Shown here: positions 1-6,503 of the stretch, one piece after another
Layout of the letters: each line of letters opens with the position of its first letter
Numbering within the stretch: the first letter of the stretch is position 1
From: an uncultured Lachnospiraceae bacterium
Lineage (GTDB): Bacteria > Bacillota > Clostridia > Lachnospirales > Lachnospiraceae
Direction: 5' to 3'
NCBI GenBank assembly: GCA_902783445.1
Contig: CACZQX010000366.1
Span: 1 to 6,798, forward strand
Length of the DNA stretch: 6,798 nt
Translations under genes and position numbers: made by a program
The notes under the pieces: generated by a model
Databases searched by the model: none
Seen by the model: only the letters and a program-made list of their open reading frames with translations
What the model was told of the DNA's origin: nothing

Positions 1-831
1 ATCGGTCAGAAGATTGCTATCACATCGAAAAAACCGCAAACAACAAGAAATAAAATACAGACGGTTTACAGCTGCGAAAAAGGGCAGTTGATTTTCGTGG
101 ATACACCGGGTATCCACAAGGCAAAAAACAAGCTGGGTGAATATATGGTAACCATGGCAAAACGCTCTATCGACGAGGTGGATGCGGTGCTTTGGCTGGT
201 TGAGCCATCCACATTTATCGGCGAAGGCGAAAAGAAAATCGCAGAGAAACTTGCAAAGGTGAAAGTGCCGGTTATCCTTGTAATCAACAAGGTGGACATG
301 GTCAAAAACAAGGAGGATATTTTAACATATATCGCAGCCTACAAGGACTTGGTGGATTTTGCCGAAATAGTGCCTGTTTCAGCCACAAAAGGCACGGGGG
401 TTGATGATTTGATAGAGGCGATTTTTAAATATATGCCTTATGGTCCGCAGTTTTACGATGAGGACACCATCACGGACCAGCCTATGAAGCAAATTGTGGC
501 CGAGATTATCAGAGAAAAAGCCTTGCATGCCCTTGATGAAGAAGTGCCACACGGCATAGCGGTAGTCATCGATCGCATGAAAGAAAGAAAAGACGGCGGA
601 ATTTACGACATTGACGCAACCATCATTTGCGAGAGGGATTCTCACAAGGGAATCATCATCGGCAAGGGCGGCGCAATGCTTAAAAAAATCGGTTCCAATG
701 CCAGATTTGAGATAGAAAGGCTGATTGAGGCCAAGGCAAATTTAAAACTCTGGGTAAAGGTCAAGAAGGAATGGAGAGATTCGGACTTCTTGCTTAAGAA
801 CTTCGGATACGACAAGAATGCCGATGAATAG
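1..831 (+). CDS. era: GTPase Era, 5'-truncated by the window edge
   Basis: Era is an essential GTPase that binds 16S rRNA near its 3' end and assists 30S subunit maturation, acting in the cytoplasm and at the membrane. Frame 1 is open from the first base to TAG at 829-831, giving 276 residues; the family is about 300, so roughly 25 N-terminal residues with the P-loop lie upstream of the window. Visible GTPase motifs, numbered from the first visible codon, are the G2 region PQTTR (12-16), G3 DTPG (34-37), G4 NKVD (96-99) and G5 SAT (127-129). The C-terminal KH RNA-binding domain carries GKGG (221-224), followed by the typical ending around LKLWVKVKKEWR. A TTG at 88 could be read as a start but lies inside the conserved GTPase fold, so it is not the start. 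The gene is followed by overlapping recO, an arrangement common in Clostridia. Confidence 0.97.
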   Translation: MGQKIAITSKKPQTTRNKIQTVYSCEKGQLIFVDTPGIHKAKNKLGEYMVTMAKRSIDEVDAVLWLVEPSTFIGEGEKKIAEKLAKVKVPVILVINKVDMVKNKEDILTYIAAYKDLVDFAEIVPVSATKGTGVDDLIEAIFKYMPYGPQFYDEDTITDQPMKQIVAEIIREKALHALDEEVPHGIAVVIDRMKERKDGGIYDIDATIICERDSHKGIIIGKGGAMLKKIGSNARFEIERLIEAKANLKLWVKVKKEWRDSDFLLKNFGYDKNADE

Positions 832-1582
832 AATGAACACGCTTACGGCAACAGGTATTGTTTTATCCTCGATGCCCATAGGTGAATATGACAAGAGAAT
901 AGTGCTTTTGACCAAGGAATTAGGCAAGATTACGGCCTTCGCAAGAGGCGCCAGACGCATGAACAGCCCTTATATGGCCGGCACGAGGCCTTTTTCCTTC
1001 GGAGAGTTTACACTTTTTCCGGGAAGAGACAGCTACAGTTTAAACGGTATTAAAATCGAGAACTATTTTGACGAGCTTTCGGCGGATTTCGACCTTACTT
1101 GCTTAGGGATGTATTTTATGGAGCTGGCAAGCTATTTTTCCAGGGAAAACCTGGACGGAAGCGAGACAATAAAGCTGATTTACGCCACATTTCTTGCCCT
1201 GTTAAACAAGAATATTCCAAACGATTTGGTAAGAGCAATCTACGAGCTTAAGATGCTTGTGATTAACGGCGAATATCCGGAAGTATTTAATTGCGTATCC
1301 TGCGGGAAAAACGATAATTTGTTGTATTTCGATAAATCAGCAAACGGCGTAAAATGCGCATCCTGCGCTAATGAACATGCATCGGGGCTTAAAAAAATCG
1401 AAGGCTCAAGTTTATATGCCATGCAATTTATCATTTCTTCGGAGATTGGCAAGCTTTATACATTTAATCTTTCGGAAAGCGTGCTTGATGAAGTTAAAAG
1501 AATCATTGGGGATTACCTAAAAAGCAAGGTGGATGCAAAGTTTAAATCCTTGGACATGTTGAAAGATAATTTTAAGAGTTAA
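818..1582 (+). CDS. recO: DNA repair protein RecO
   Basis: RecO works with RecR to load RecA onto SSB-coated single-stranded DNA in the RecFOR gap-repair pathway and can anneal complementary strands. The 254-residue length matches Firmicutes RecO. The N-terminal OB-fold (about 7-85) shows the family pattern TGIVL, GEYDKR, then LGKITAFARGARR (35-47), followed by the helical C-terminal part beginning with MYFMELASYFSRE (98-110). A zinc site is visible as C159-x-x-C162 and C180-x-x-C183. Start choice is open: ATG codons at 818, 824 and 833 are all in frame. The first two overlap the era reading frame by 14 and 8 bases, and 833 begins one base after the era stop. None has a clear Shine-Dalgarno sequence, so translation is probably coupled to era. 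Conserved residues begin near TGIVL, so any of the three starts would keep the domain intact. Confidence 0.95.
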   Translation: MPMNRMNTLTATGIVLSSMPIGEYDKRIVLLTKELGKITAFARGARRMNSPYMAGTRPFSFGEFTLFPGRDSYSLNGIKIENYFDELSADFDLTCLGMYFMELASYFSRENLDGSETIKLIYATFLALLNKNIPNDLVRAIYELKMLVINGEYPEVFNCVSCGKNDNLLYFDKSANGVKCASCANEHASGLKKIEGSSLYAMQFIISSEIGKLYTFNLSESVLDEVKRIIGDYLKSKVDAKFKSLDMLKDNFKS

Positions 1583-1638
1583 CTAACATATTTTGGCAGT
1601 TTTATGAATAATTAGTTGATGAAAATATACGGCATTTA

Positions 1639-1664
1639 TGATAAAATTGTAGAAATGCTATTAT
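1639..1664 (+). promoter_or_regulatory. Putative tandem extended -10 promoters for glyS
   Basis: Two TGn-type extended -10 elements lie in the recO-glyS gap. The first is TGATAAAAT at 1639-1647 (hexamer TAAAAT, 5 of 6 consensus), with a TTGATG at 1616-1621 upstream but at a 20-bp spacing. The second is TGCTATTAT at 1656-1664 (hexamer TATTAT, 5 of 6), with TTATGA at a 17-bp spacing. Either would give a leader RNA of roughly 95-115 bases before glyS. The region is AT-rich, so chance matches are possible. A separate glyS promoter is plausible because no SD-coupled arrangement links recO to glyS. Confidence 0.4.
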
Positions 1665-1687
1665 ATGCCGAATAAAAAGATTAAAGA

Positions 1688-1717
1688 CCGAAAGTTCGGC
1701 AAATCCGAGGCCATCGG
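1688..1717 (+). promoter_or_regulatory. Four-segment CCGA/TCGG RNA element in the glyS leader
   Basis: Four short complementary blocks alternate: CCGA 1688-1691, TCGG 1696-1699, CCGA 1705-1708 and TCGG 1714-1717. They can form two successive small hairpins (loops AAGT and GGCCA), or one middle hairpin (second with third block, loop CAAAT) that allows the outer blocks to pair. The stems are only 4 bp, five with flanking G-U pairs, so stability is modest. No U-run follows, so it does not look like an intrinsic terminator. Any regulatory role for glyS is inference; it matches no riboswitch class that I can name. Confidence 0.3.
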
Positions 1718-1720
1718 GCA

Positions 1721-1765
1721 ATGAATTTAAGATGCGGTGGCGGTTGTTATAAAAAGGAGATTTGA
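1721..1765 (+). CDS. Possible 14-codon glycine-rich leader ORF upstream of glyS
   Basis: The ORF encodes MNLRCGGGCYKKEI and ends in TGA three bases before the glyS ATG. It contains three glycine codons in a row (GGT GGC GGT, 1736-1744) flanked by two cysteines. A GAGG at 1707-1710 could serve as a ribosome binding site with a 10-base gap. Its ATG overlaps, as ATGA, the stop of a preceding 19-codon frame that starts at 1665. The glyS Shine-Dalgarno AGGAG lies inside its last codons (AAG GAG). A run of codons for the amino acid charged by the downstream synthetase is the hallmark of leader-peptide regulation, but translation of this ORF is unproven and it may be chance. Confidence 0.35.
   Translation: MNLRCGGGCYKKEI
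1755..1759 (+). promoter_or_regulatory. glyS ribosome binding site
   Basis: AGGAG sits nine bases before the ATG at 1769 and fixes that codon as the glyS start over the next in-frame ATG four codons later. It lies within the short upstream ORF, so a ribosome translating or stalled on that ORF would cover it. Confidence 0.8.
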
Positions 1766-1768
1766 AAA

Positions 1769-3157
1769 ATGGAAAAAACAATGGAAAAAATCGTAGCTTT
1801 GGCTAAAAGCAGAGGTTTCGTGTATCCGGGTTCGGAAATCTACGGCGGACTTGCAAATACATGGGATTACGGAAATCTCGGCGTAGAGCTTAAAAATAAC
1901 GTTAAAAAAGCTTGGTGGCAAAAATTCATCCAGGAAAATCCATACAACGTAGGTGTTGACTGCGCAATCCTTATGAACCCTCAGACATGGGTGGCTTCGG
2001 GACATTTGGGAGGCTTTTCGGATCCTTTGATGGATTGTAAAGAATGCCATGAGCGTTTCAGAGCAGATAAATTAATCGAAGATTACTATGCTGAGCAAGG
2101 CACTGAGCCTGAAGTCGGCGTTGACGGCTGGACAATAGAGCAGATGAAAGACTTCATCGACGAAAAACATATTAACTGCCCTACATGCGGCAAACACAAC
2201 TTTACGGATATCCGTCAGTTCAACCTTATGTTTAAAACATTCCAGGGGGTAACGGAAGATGCGAAAGCAGTTGTTTATCTTCGCCCGGAAACAGCACAGG
2301 GTATATTCGTAAACTTTAAAAACGTTCAAAGAACATCAAGAAAGAAAATTCCTTTCGGTATCGGACAAATCGGTAAATCTTTCAGAAACGAGATTACACC
2401 GGGTAACTTTACATTCAGAACTCGTGAATTCGAGCAGATGGAACTTGAATTTTTCTGCGAACCGGGCACCGATTTGGAATGGTTTAAATATTGGAGACAG
2501 TTCTGTATCGACTGGCTTAAGAGCCTTGGCATGAAAGATGACGAAATGCGCGCCCGCGACCATTCACCGGAAGAACTTTGCTTCTACTCAAAAGGCACAA
2601 CGGATATCGAATTCCTCTTCCCGTTCGGATGGGGCGAGCTTTGGGGTATCGCAGACAGAACAGACTACGACCTTACACAGCATCAAAATACATCGGGTGA
2701 GCCTATGGACTATTTTGATGATGAAAAGAAGGAAAAATACATTCCTTACGTTATCGAGCCATCACTTGGTGCGGACCGTGTAACACTTGCATTTCTTTGC
2801 AGTGCTTATGACGAAGAAGAAATTGCCGAGGGCGATGTAAGAACGGTACTTCATTTCCATCCTGCAATTGCGCCGGTTAAAATCGGTATTTTGCCGCTTT
2901 CAAAGAAATTAAACGAAGGCGCCGAAAAGATTTATGCGGAAATGAGCAAATACTACAATTGCGAGTTCGATGACAGAGGAAACATCGGTAAACGCTACAG
3001 AAGACAGGACGAAATCGGTACACCATTCTGTATCACATACGATTTCGAGTCGGAAGAAGACGGCTGCGTAACGGTGCGCGATCGTGACACAATGGAGCAG
3101 GAACGTATTAAAATAACCGAACTTAAAAACTATTTTGAAGACAAATTCAGATTTTAG
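1769..3157 (+). CDS. glyS: Glycine--tRNA ligase, dimeric (alpha2) type
   Basis: This cytosolic class II synthetase activates glycine with ATP and charges tRNA-Gly. It is the single-chain dimeric form (archaeal/eukaryotic-like), not the two-gene glyQ/glyS tetramer. The 462 residues match that subfamily. Seen in order: the N-terminal GFVYPGSEIYGGLANTWDYG block (16-35), a zinc-type pair C90-x-x-C93 and C137-x-x-C140 within the insertion, the conserved RPETAQG (172-178), motif 2 with FRNE (206-209) and the REFEQME arm (219-225), the glycine-site strand WGELWGIADRTDYDL (288-302), and motif 3 as GADR (334-337). The C-terminal anticodon-binding domain starts near P365 and includes GNIGKRYRRQDEIGTPFC (404-421). 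No T-box is present in the leader; there is instead a short ORF with three Gly codons. No terminator follows, so readthrough into the next gene is possible. Confidence 0.97.
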   Translation: MEKTMEKIVALAKSRGFVYPGSEIYGGLANTWDYGNLGVELKNNVKKAWWQKFIQENPYNVGVDCAILMNPQTWVASGHLGGFSDPLMDCKECHERFRADKLIEDYYAEQGTEPEVGVDGWTIEQMKDFIDEKHINCPTCGKHNFTDIRQFNLMFKTFQGVTEDAKAVVYLRPETAQGIFVNFKNVQRTSRKKIPFGIGQIGKSFRNEITPGNFTFRTREFEQMELEFFCEPGTDLEWFKYWRQFCIDWLKSLGMKDDEMRARDHSPEELCFYSKGTTDIEFLFPFGWGELWGIADRTDYDLTQHQNTSGEPMDYFDDEKKEKYIPYVIEPSLGADRVTLAFLCSAYDEEEIAEGDVRTVLHFHPAIAPVKIGILPLSKKLNEGAEKIYAEMSKYYNCEFDDRGNIGKRYRRQDEIGTPFCITYDFESEEDGCVTVRDRDTMEQERIKITELKNYFEDKFRF

Positions 3158-3242
3158 TTTAATGATTGAAAAGTATAAAGTGAAATAAAAAATAGTAAAA
3201 ATAAATGATAAAAATTAACGATTTGTTAGTTGGGAGTTACAA
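3158..3242 (+). other. AT-rich intergenic spacer with DUF1015 ribosome binding site
   Basis: The 85-bp gap is very A-rich and shows no hairpin with a U-run, so there is no visible glyS terminator. TTGAAA at 3166-3171 resembles a -35 box, but no convincing -10 lies 16-18 bp downstream. GGGAG at 3232-3236 is a ribosome binding site six bases before the ATG at 3243. Confidence 0.6.
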
Positions 3243-4478
3243 ATGGCTAAAATTAAGGCATTTAAATGCGTAAGACCGAATACGGAAGTCGCATCAAGAG
3301 TTGCGGCTCTTCCATACGATGTATATAACAGCGAAGAAGCTAAGGTAGTTGTTTCAAAAGAGCCCCTTTCCTTTTTGAAAATCGACAGAGCGGAAACGGC
3401 TTTTGATAAAATAATGGACCCACACGATCCGAAAGTTTATGAAAAAGCAAAAGAGCTTTTTGACAAGGCTTGTGAGACAGGCACATTTATACAGGACGAC
3501 AAGGAATGTTTGTTTTTATACGAACTTACCATGGATGGCCGTTCCCAAACGGGTATAGTTTCTTGCTCAAGCGTTGACGATTATTTGAATAATGTCATCA
3601 AAAAGCACGAAAACACCCGCGCGGACAAGGAGCAGGACAGAATCAATCACGTGGATTCTTTAAGTGCTCAAACGGGTCCGATTTTCTTGGCTTACAGAGC
3701 AAAAGAAGAAATCAACAAAATCGTCTCGGAAGTGAAAAAAGAAAATGCTCTTTACGACTTTATTTCCGAAGACGGTATCGGCCACAGGGTTTGGAAAATA
3801 AGCGACGAAGTTCTCGTTGCAAAGATTATTGATATTTTTGCGGGAATTAATGAAATATATATTGCGGACGGACATCATCGTGCGGCCAGCGCCGTAAAGG
3901 TCAGTCTTAAAAGAAGAGAGGAAAACCCAAACTTCACCGGGAATGAGGAGTTTAATTATTTCCTTTCCGTTATGTTCCCGGACAGCGAGCTGAAAATCCT
4001 TGATTATAACAGGGTTGTAAAGGATTTAAACGGCCTTTCGAAAGAAGAATTTTTTGAAAAGGTTAAGGCTGCGGGCTTTGAAGTTAAAGAAAGTGACAAG
4101 GCTTACGCGCCAGCAAAAAAAGCAACATTCGGCCTATTCCTTGAAGGTAAATGGTACGAACTTGTTGCAAAAGAAAGCATCTTAAGCGACGATGCGGTTG
4201 AAGGCTTGGATGTATCAATCCTTCAAAACAACTTACTTGGTCCAATAATTGGCATTAAGGACCCGAGAACGGATAAAAGAATCGATTTTGTAGGGGGAAT
4301 AAGAGGCCTCGGAGAGCTAGAAAAGCGTTGTGAGATTGACATGAAGCTGGCATTTTCCATGTATCCTACATCCATGGCGGAGTTATTCAGTGTGGCGGAT
4401 GATGGAAAATTAATGCCTCCGAAATCCACTTGGTTTGAACCAAAGCTCAGAAGCGGTATTTTTATTCATAAAATTTAG
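3243..4478 (+). CDS. DUF1015 family protein, possible free-serine kinase/serine-metabolism protein
   Basis: The 411-residue length and several conserved blocks identify the DUF1015 family: the N-terminal ALPYDVY (22-28), KHENTR (121-126), IADGHHRAASA (207-217) and the C-terminal MPPKSTWFEPKLRSG (391-405). There is no signal peptide or membrane segment, so it should be cytosolic. ADGHHR (208-213) resembles the DGHxR motif of ParB/sulfiredoxin-fold enzymes that phosphorylate free serine (archaeal SerK, staphylococcal SbnI). From my recall of the family, DUF1015 genes often sit beside serC and serA in anaerobes, which points to phosphoserine or serine metabolism. Here the neighbour is glyS; serine is the glycine precursor, so the pairing is suggestive but no proof. 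The start is supported by GGGAG six bases upstream. Family assignment is firm; the enzymatic role is inference. Confidence 0.88.
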   Translation: MAKIKAFKCVRPNTEVASRVAALPYDVYNSEEAKVVVSKEPLSFLKIDRAETAFDKIMDPHDPKVYEKAKELFDKACETGTFIQDDKECLFLYELTMDGRSQTGIVSCSSVDDYLNNVIKKHENTRADKEQDRINHVDSLSAQTGPIFLAYRAKEEINKIVSEVKKENALYDFISEDGIGHRVWKISDEVLVAKIIDIFAGINEIYIADGHHRAASAVKVSLKRREENPNFTGNEEFNYFLSVMFPDSELKILDYNRVVKDLNGLSKEEFFEKVKAAGFEVKESDKAYAPAKKATFGLFLEGKWYELVAKESILSDDAVEGLDVSILQNNLLGPIIGIKDPRTDKRIDFVGGIRGLGELEKRCEIDMKLAFSMYPTSMAELFSVADDGKLMPPKSTWFEPKLRSGIFIHKI

Positions 4479-4483
4479 GAGTG

Positions 4484-4489
4484 TATAGT
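4484..4489 (+). promoter_or_regulatory. Weak candidate -10 box for the GGDEF gene
   Basis: TATAGT matches the -10 consensus at five of six positions, and TTTATT lies 17 bp upstream (only three of six -35 matches, inside the end of the DUF1015 gene). Transcription would begin near 4496, which would place the 4499-4524 hairpin at the extreme 5' end of the mRNA. Support is limited to this match. Confidence 0.25.
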
Positions 4490-4498
4490 GTGTGTTAA

Positions 4499-4524
4499 GG
4501 CAATTTGCCCATTTGTAAATTGCC
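4499..4524 (+). repeat. 8-bp inverted repeat in the GGDEF gene leader
   Basis: GGCAATTT (4499-4506) and AAATTGCC (4517-4524) are perfect inverted copies around the ten-base loop GCCCATTTGT. The left arm continues into GGCAATTTGCC, itself an 11-bp near-palindrome with arms GGCAA/TTGCC. No T-run follows, so it is not a standard intrinsic terminator. It lies 23 bases before the ATG at 4548 and could be an operator or an RNA hairpin affecting translation. Confidence 0.55.
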
Positions 4525-4547
4525 AAATAATGGGGTAGTTTAAGGAA

Positions 4548-6500
4548 ATGAGTTTAGAAGGCAAAGAAAGCTCAAGGCTTTTTGAAGAAGTCTTTGATGA
4601 AAACATCAATAATACCATTTTACTTGTCGACTTTGATAAAGGGACAATCGGTCTTTTGGCGCAAGCCGCTGATGGAAGCATGATTGTAAAACATGAAGAA
4701 AAGTTGATTCCGTTTGTTGCACATTTTGCAAATACAAGATTGGTTGCAAGCGACATTGAAAGGGTTATAGCTTTTTTCGAAAAAGACGTATTCTTAAATA
4801 GAATGTCCGAAAAAAGCAATTTTCATCGGGATACAATTAAAGAATACAATGGCATAGACTGCTGGAACGAGGTCGAAATGATCGTATTTCCGGCACCATG
4901 GAGGAAAGAAGGCGAGGCAAAGTTTGTACTTGTTCACACGGTTGTAAAGCATAATGTTTCGATCGTTAGCGAAGTGACTAGTGTTATGTCAACCTACAAC
5001 TACAAGGCCAACAATCCTCTTACAGGCCTTCCTATGGGCTATTCTTTTATTAAAAAAGCCAAAGACAAGATTCTTGCTTATGATATAACTCATTGCTTTA
5101 TTTCCATGAAAGTATATAATTTTCAGGAATTAAAGAAAAACTACGGAAATACCATAGCGGATAAACTCGTTAACGCAGTGGGAACTTTTTTGCGGAATAT
5201 GGACACGGTATACGGCACCGTTTCGGCATACAATGGCGGAGACGTTTTCTTTGTACTTATTCCGTATGACGACAGAGTGATAGATTACGTGGTTCACGGC
5301 GTTAATAATTTAATAAAAGATTTCGAAGAGGCCAAAGGTTACAGGGCTTCTTTCGGAGGTATCATTGTTGAAGGCAACAAAACCGTTGCTGTGGGAGATA
5401 TTATCCAAAAAGCGCAAAATATGCTTGAATTTAACAGCGAAACGGTTAAATGGTACAAAAAATCCGAAGAAATCAAAAACAAAGAGGAACATGAAGTTGG
5501 CATAAGCGAGGATTTGTACAAAATTCTCAAGAGCAAAAAACGCAAGAAAATTCGTATCGACCAAGCTATTGACAAGATGGTTGCAAGATTTTTGACTTTG
5601 GGAGATTTTACGGACGAAGAGATTAACGTCTTTTTGGCAACGATTCGTGATGCATATGACGTTGACAGCGTTTTTATCAGTGTAACACTTCCGGATAAAA
5701 GAGGATTGCAGGTTATATATGAGGCTGTTAAAGATGCTCAATACGTGCAACTTGGTTATATTGTTCCGATTAATCACGAAAAGGTTGAAAGCATTATAAA
5801 CAGCCACGACAGATCCGATATTGTAACCTTTTGTATTTCAATTGAAGAAGGCACAACTATGCCGAATATTCTTCAAAGAATGTTCTTTAGAGATGATTTC
5901 TTTGACGGTTCAGTGGGAATGCTTACCTACTACAAACGCGATTGGACGGAAGAAGAGTGCGAAGCTGTTATGCGTATAAGCTCTATGCTCAGATATATTA
6001 TTGAAAAGAAACATTTATCACTGACCGATCAATATATAATAAAATCTAAAACGGTGGATTCTCTTACGAGCCTTCTCAATCGAAACGCATTTGAAATGCG
6101 CATGGAAGAAGACGAGGATTTTGGACGTGGTGTTGCCGTTATTTATGCCGATGTTGACGGCCTTAAAGAATGTAATGACAAATTCGGACACGCAGAAGGC
6201 GATAAGCTTCTTTGCAGAGCCGCAAACGCCCTTATGTCCTACTTCCCATACCAAAACATATACAGGTTCGGCGGGGACGAGTTTGTTATTGTTCAAAGAG
6301 ATATTTCGAAAGAAGAAACCAACGAAAGAATGGTGGATTTCTTTGCTTACTTATCAACACAAGAAGACCTTAACATATCTGTTGGCGTTGTATGGCGTGA
6401 TAAGGATATTAATATAAAAGAAATGCTTCGTGAAGCCGACGAAAGAATGTATGTTGCAAAACGCAGATACTACGAAACAGGCAGACACGAAGAAGATTAG
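4548..6500 (+). CDS. Diguanylate cyclase with PAS-like, degenerate GGDEF, GAF-like and active GGDEF domains
   Basis: The 650-residue protein should make cyclic di-GMP from two GTP in the cytosol; no membrane segment or signal peptide is visible. Residues about 20-140 look like a degenerate PAS sensor (strands around 102-135). Residues about 155-305 form a GGDEF-like domain starting NPLTGLP, but its signature is NGGDVF (229-234) and the metal/substrate positions are K188, Y190 and K196. Residues about 335-490 resemble a GAF domain, weakly. The C-terminal GGDEF (about 503-645) looks complete: DSLTSLLNR, D535, D537, N543, D544, GHAEGD (547-552), GGDEF (575-579) and ADERMYVAKRR (630-640). The position of the inhibitory RxxD site holds FPYQ (566-569), so product inhibition through that site is not expected. 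AAGGA lies only about one base from the ATG, an unusually tight spacing; an in-frame TAG at 4536-4538 rules out an earlier start. The ligand of the sensor part is unknown. Confidence 0.92.
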   Translation: MSLEGKESSRLFEEVFDENINNTILLVDFDKGTIGLLAQAADGSMIVKHEEKLIPFVAHFANTRLVASDIERVIAFFEKDVFLNRMSEKSNFHRDTIKEYNGIDCWNEVEMIVFPAPWRKEGEAKFVLVHTVVKHNVSIVSEVTSVMSTYNYKANNPLTGLPMGYSFIKKAKDKILAYDITHCFISMKVYNFQELKKNYGNTIADKLVNAVGTFLRNMDTVYGTVSAYNGGDVFFVLIPYDDRVIDYVVHGVNNLIKDFEEAKGYRASFGGIIVEGNKTVAVGDIIQKAQNMLEFNSETVKWYKKSEEIKNKEEHEVGISEDLYKILKSKKRKKIRIDQAIDKMVARFLTLGDFTDEEINVFLATIRDAYDVDSVFISVTLPDKRGLQVIYEAVKDAQYVQLGYIVPINHEKVESIINSHDRSDIVTFCISIEEGTTMPNILQRMFFRDDFFDGSVGMLTYYKRDWTEEECEAVMRISSMLRYIIEKKHLSLTDQYIIKSKTVDSLTSLLNRNAFEMRMEEDEDFGRGVAVIYADVDGLKECNDKFGHAEGDKLLCRAANALMSYFPYQNIYRFGGDEFVIVQRDISKEETNERMVDFFAYLSTQEDLNISVGVVWRDKDINIKEMLREADERMYVAKRRYYETGRHEED

Positions 6501-6503
6501 TCC

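Noticed and set aside
88..831. TTG at 88 as the start of a 247-residue protein
   Set aside because: The frame stays open to base 1 and the upstream codons encode conserved Era sequence (IGQKIAITS, PQTTR), so the gene is simply cut by the window edge.
1681..1720. Cyclic di-GMP-I (GEMM) riboswitch, suggested by GAAA and GGCAAA-like pieces
   Set aside because: The order and spacing of the conserved elements do not fit, and the second conserved helix is not visible.
1583..1768. T-box riboswitch upstream of glyS
   Set aside because: The gap is short, and neither the conserved T-box sequence nor a terminator with U-run is present.
3166..3200. Promoter between glyS and the DUF1015 gene (TTGAAA at 3166)
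   Set aside because: No -10 hexamer lies at 16-18 bp; the A-rich spacer gives many weak matches, so no promoter can be called.
4499..4530. Intrinsic terminator after the DUF1015 gene
   Set aside because: The hairpin is followed by AAATAATGGGG and not by a T-run, so it does not meet the standard form.
5310..5807. 165-codon - strand ORF inside the GGDEF gene
   Set aside because: It is antisense to conserved coding sequence, rich in Phe/Asn/Leu as expected from complementing Lys/Glu-rich codons, and has no domain signature.
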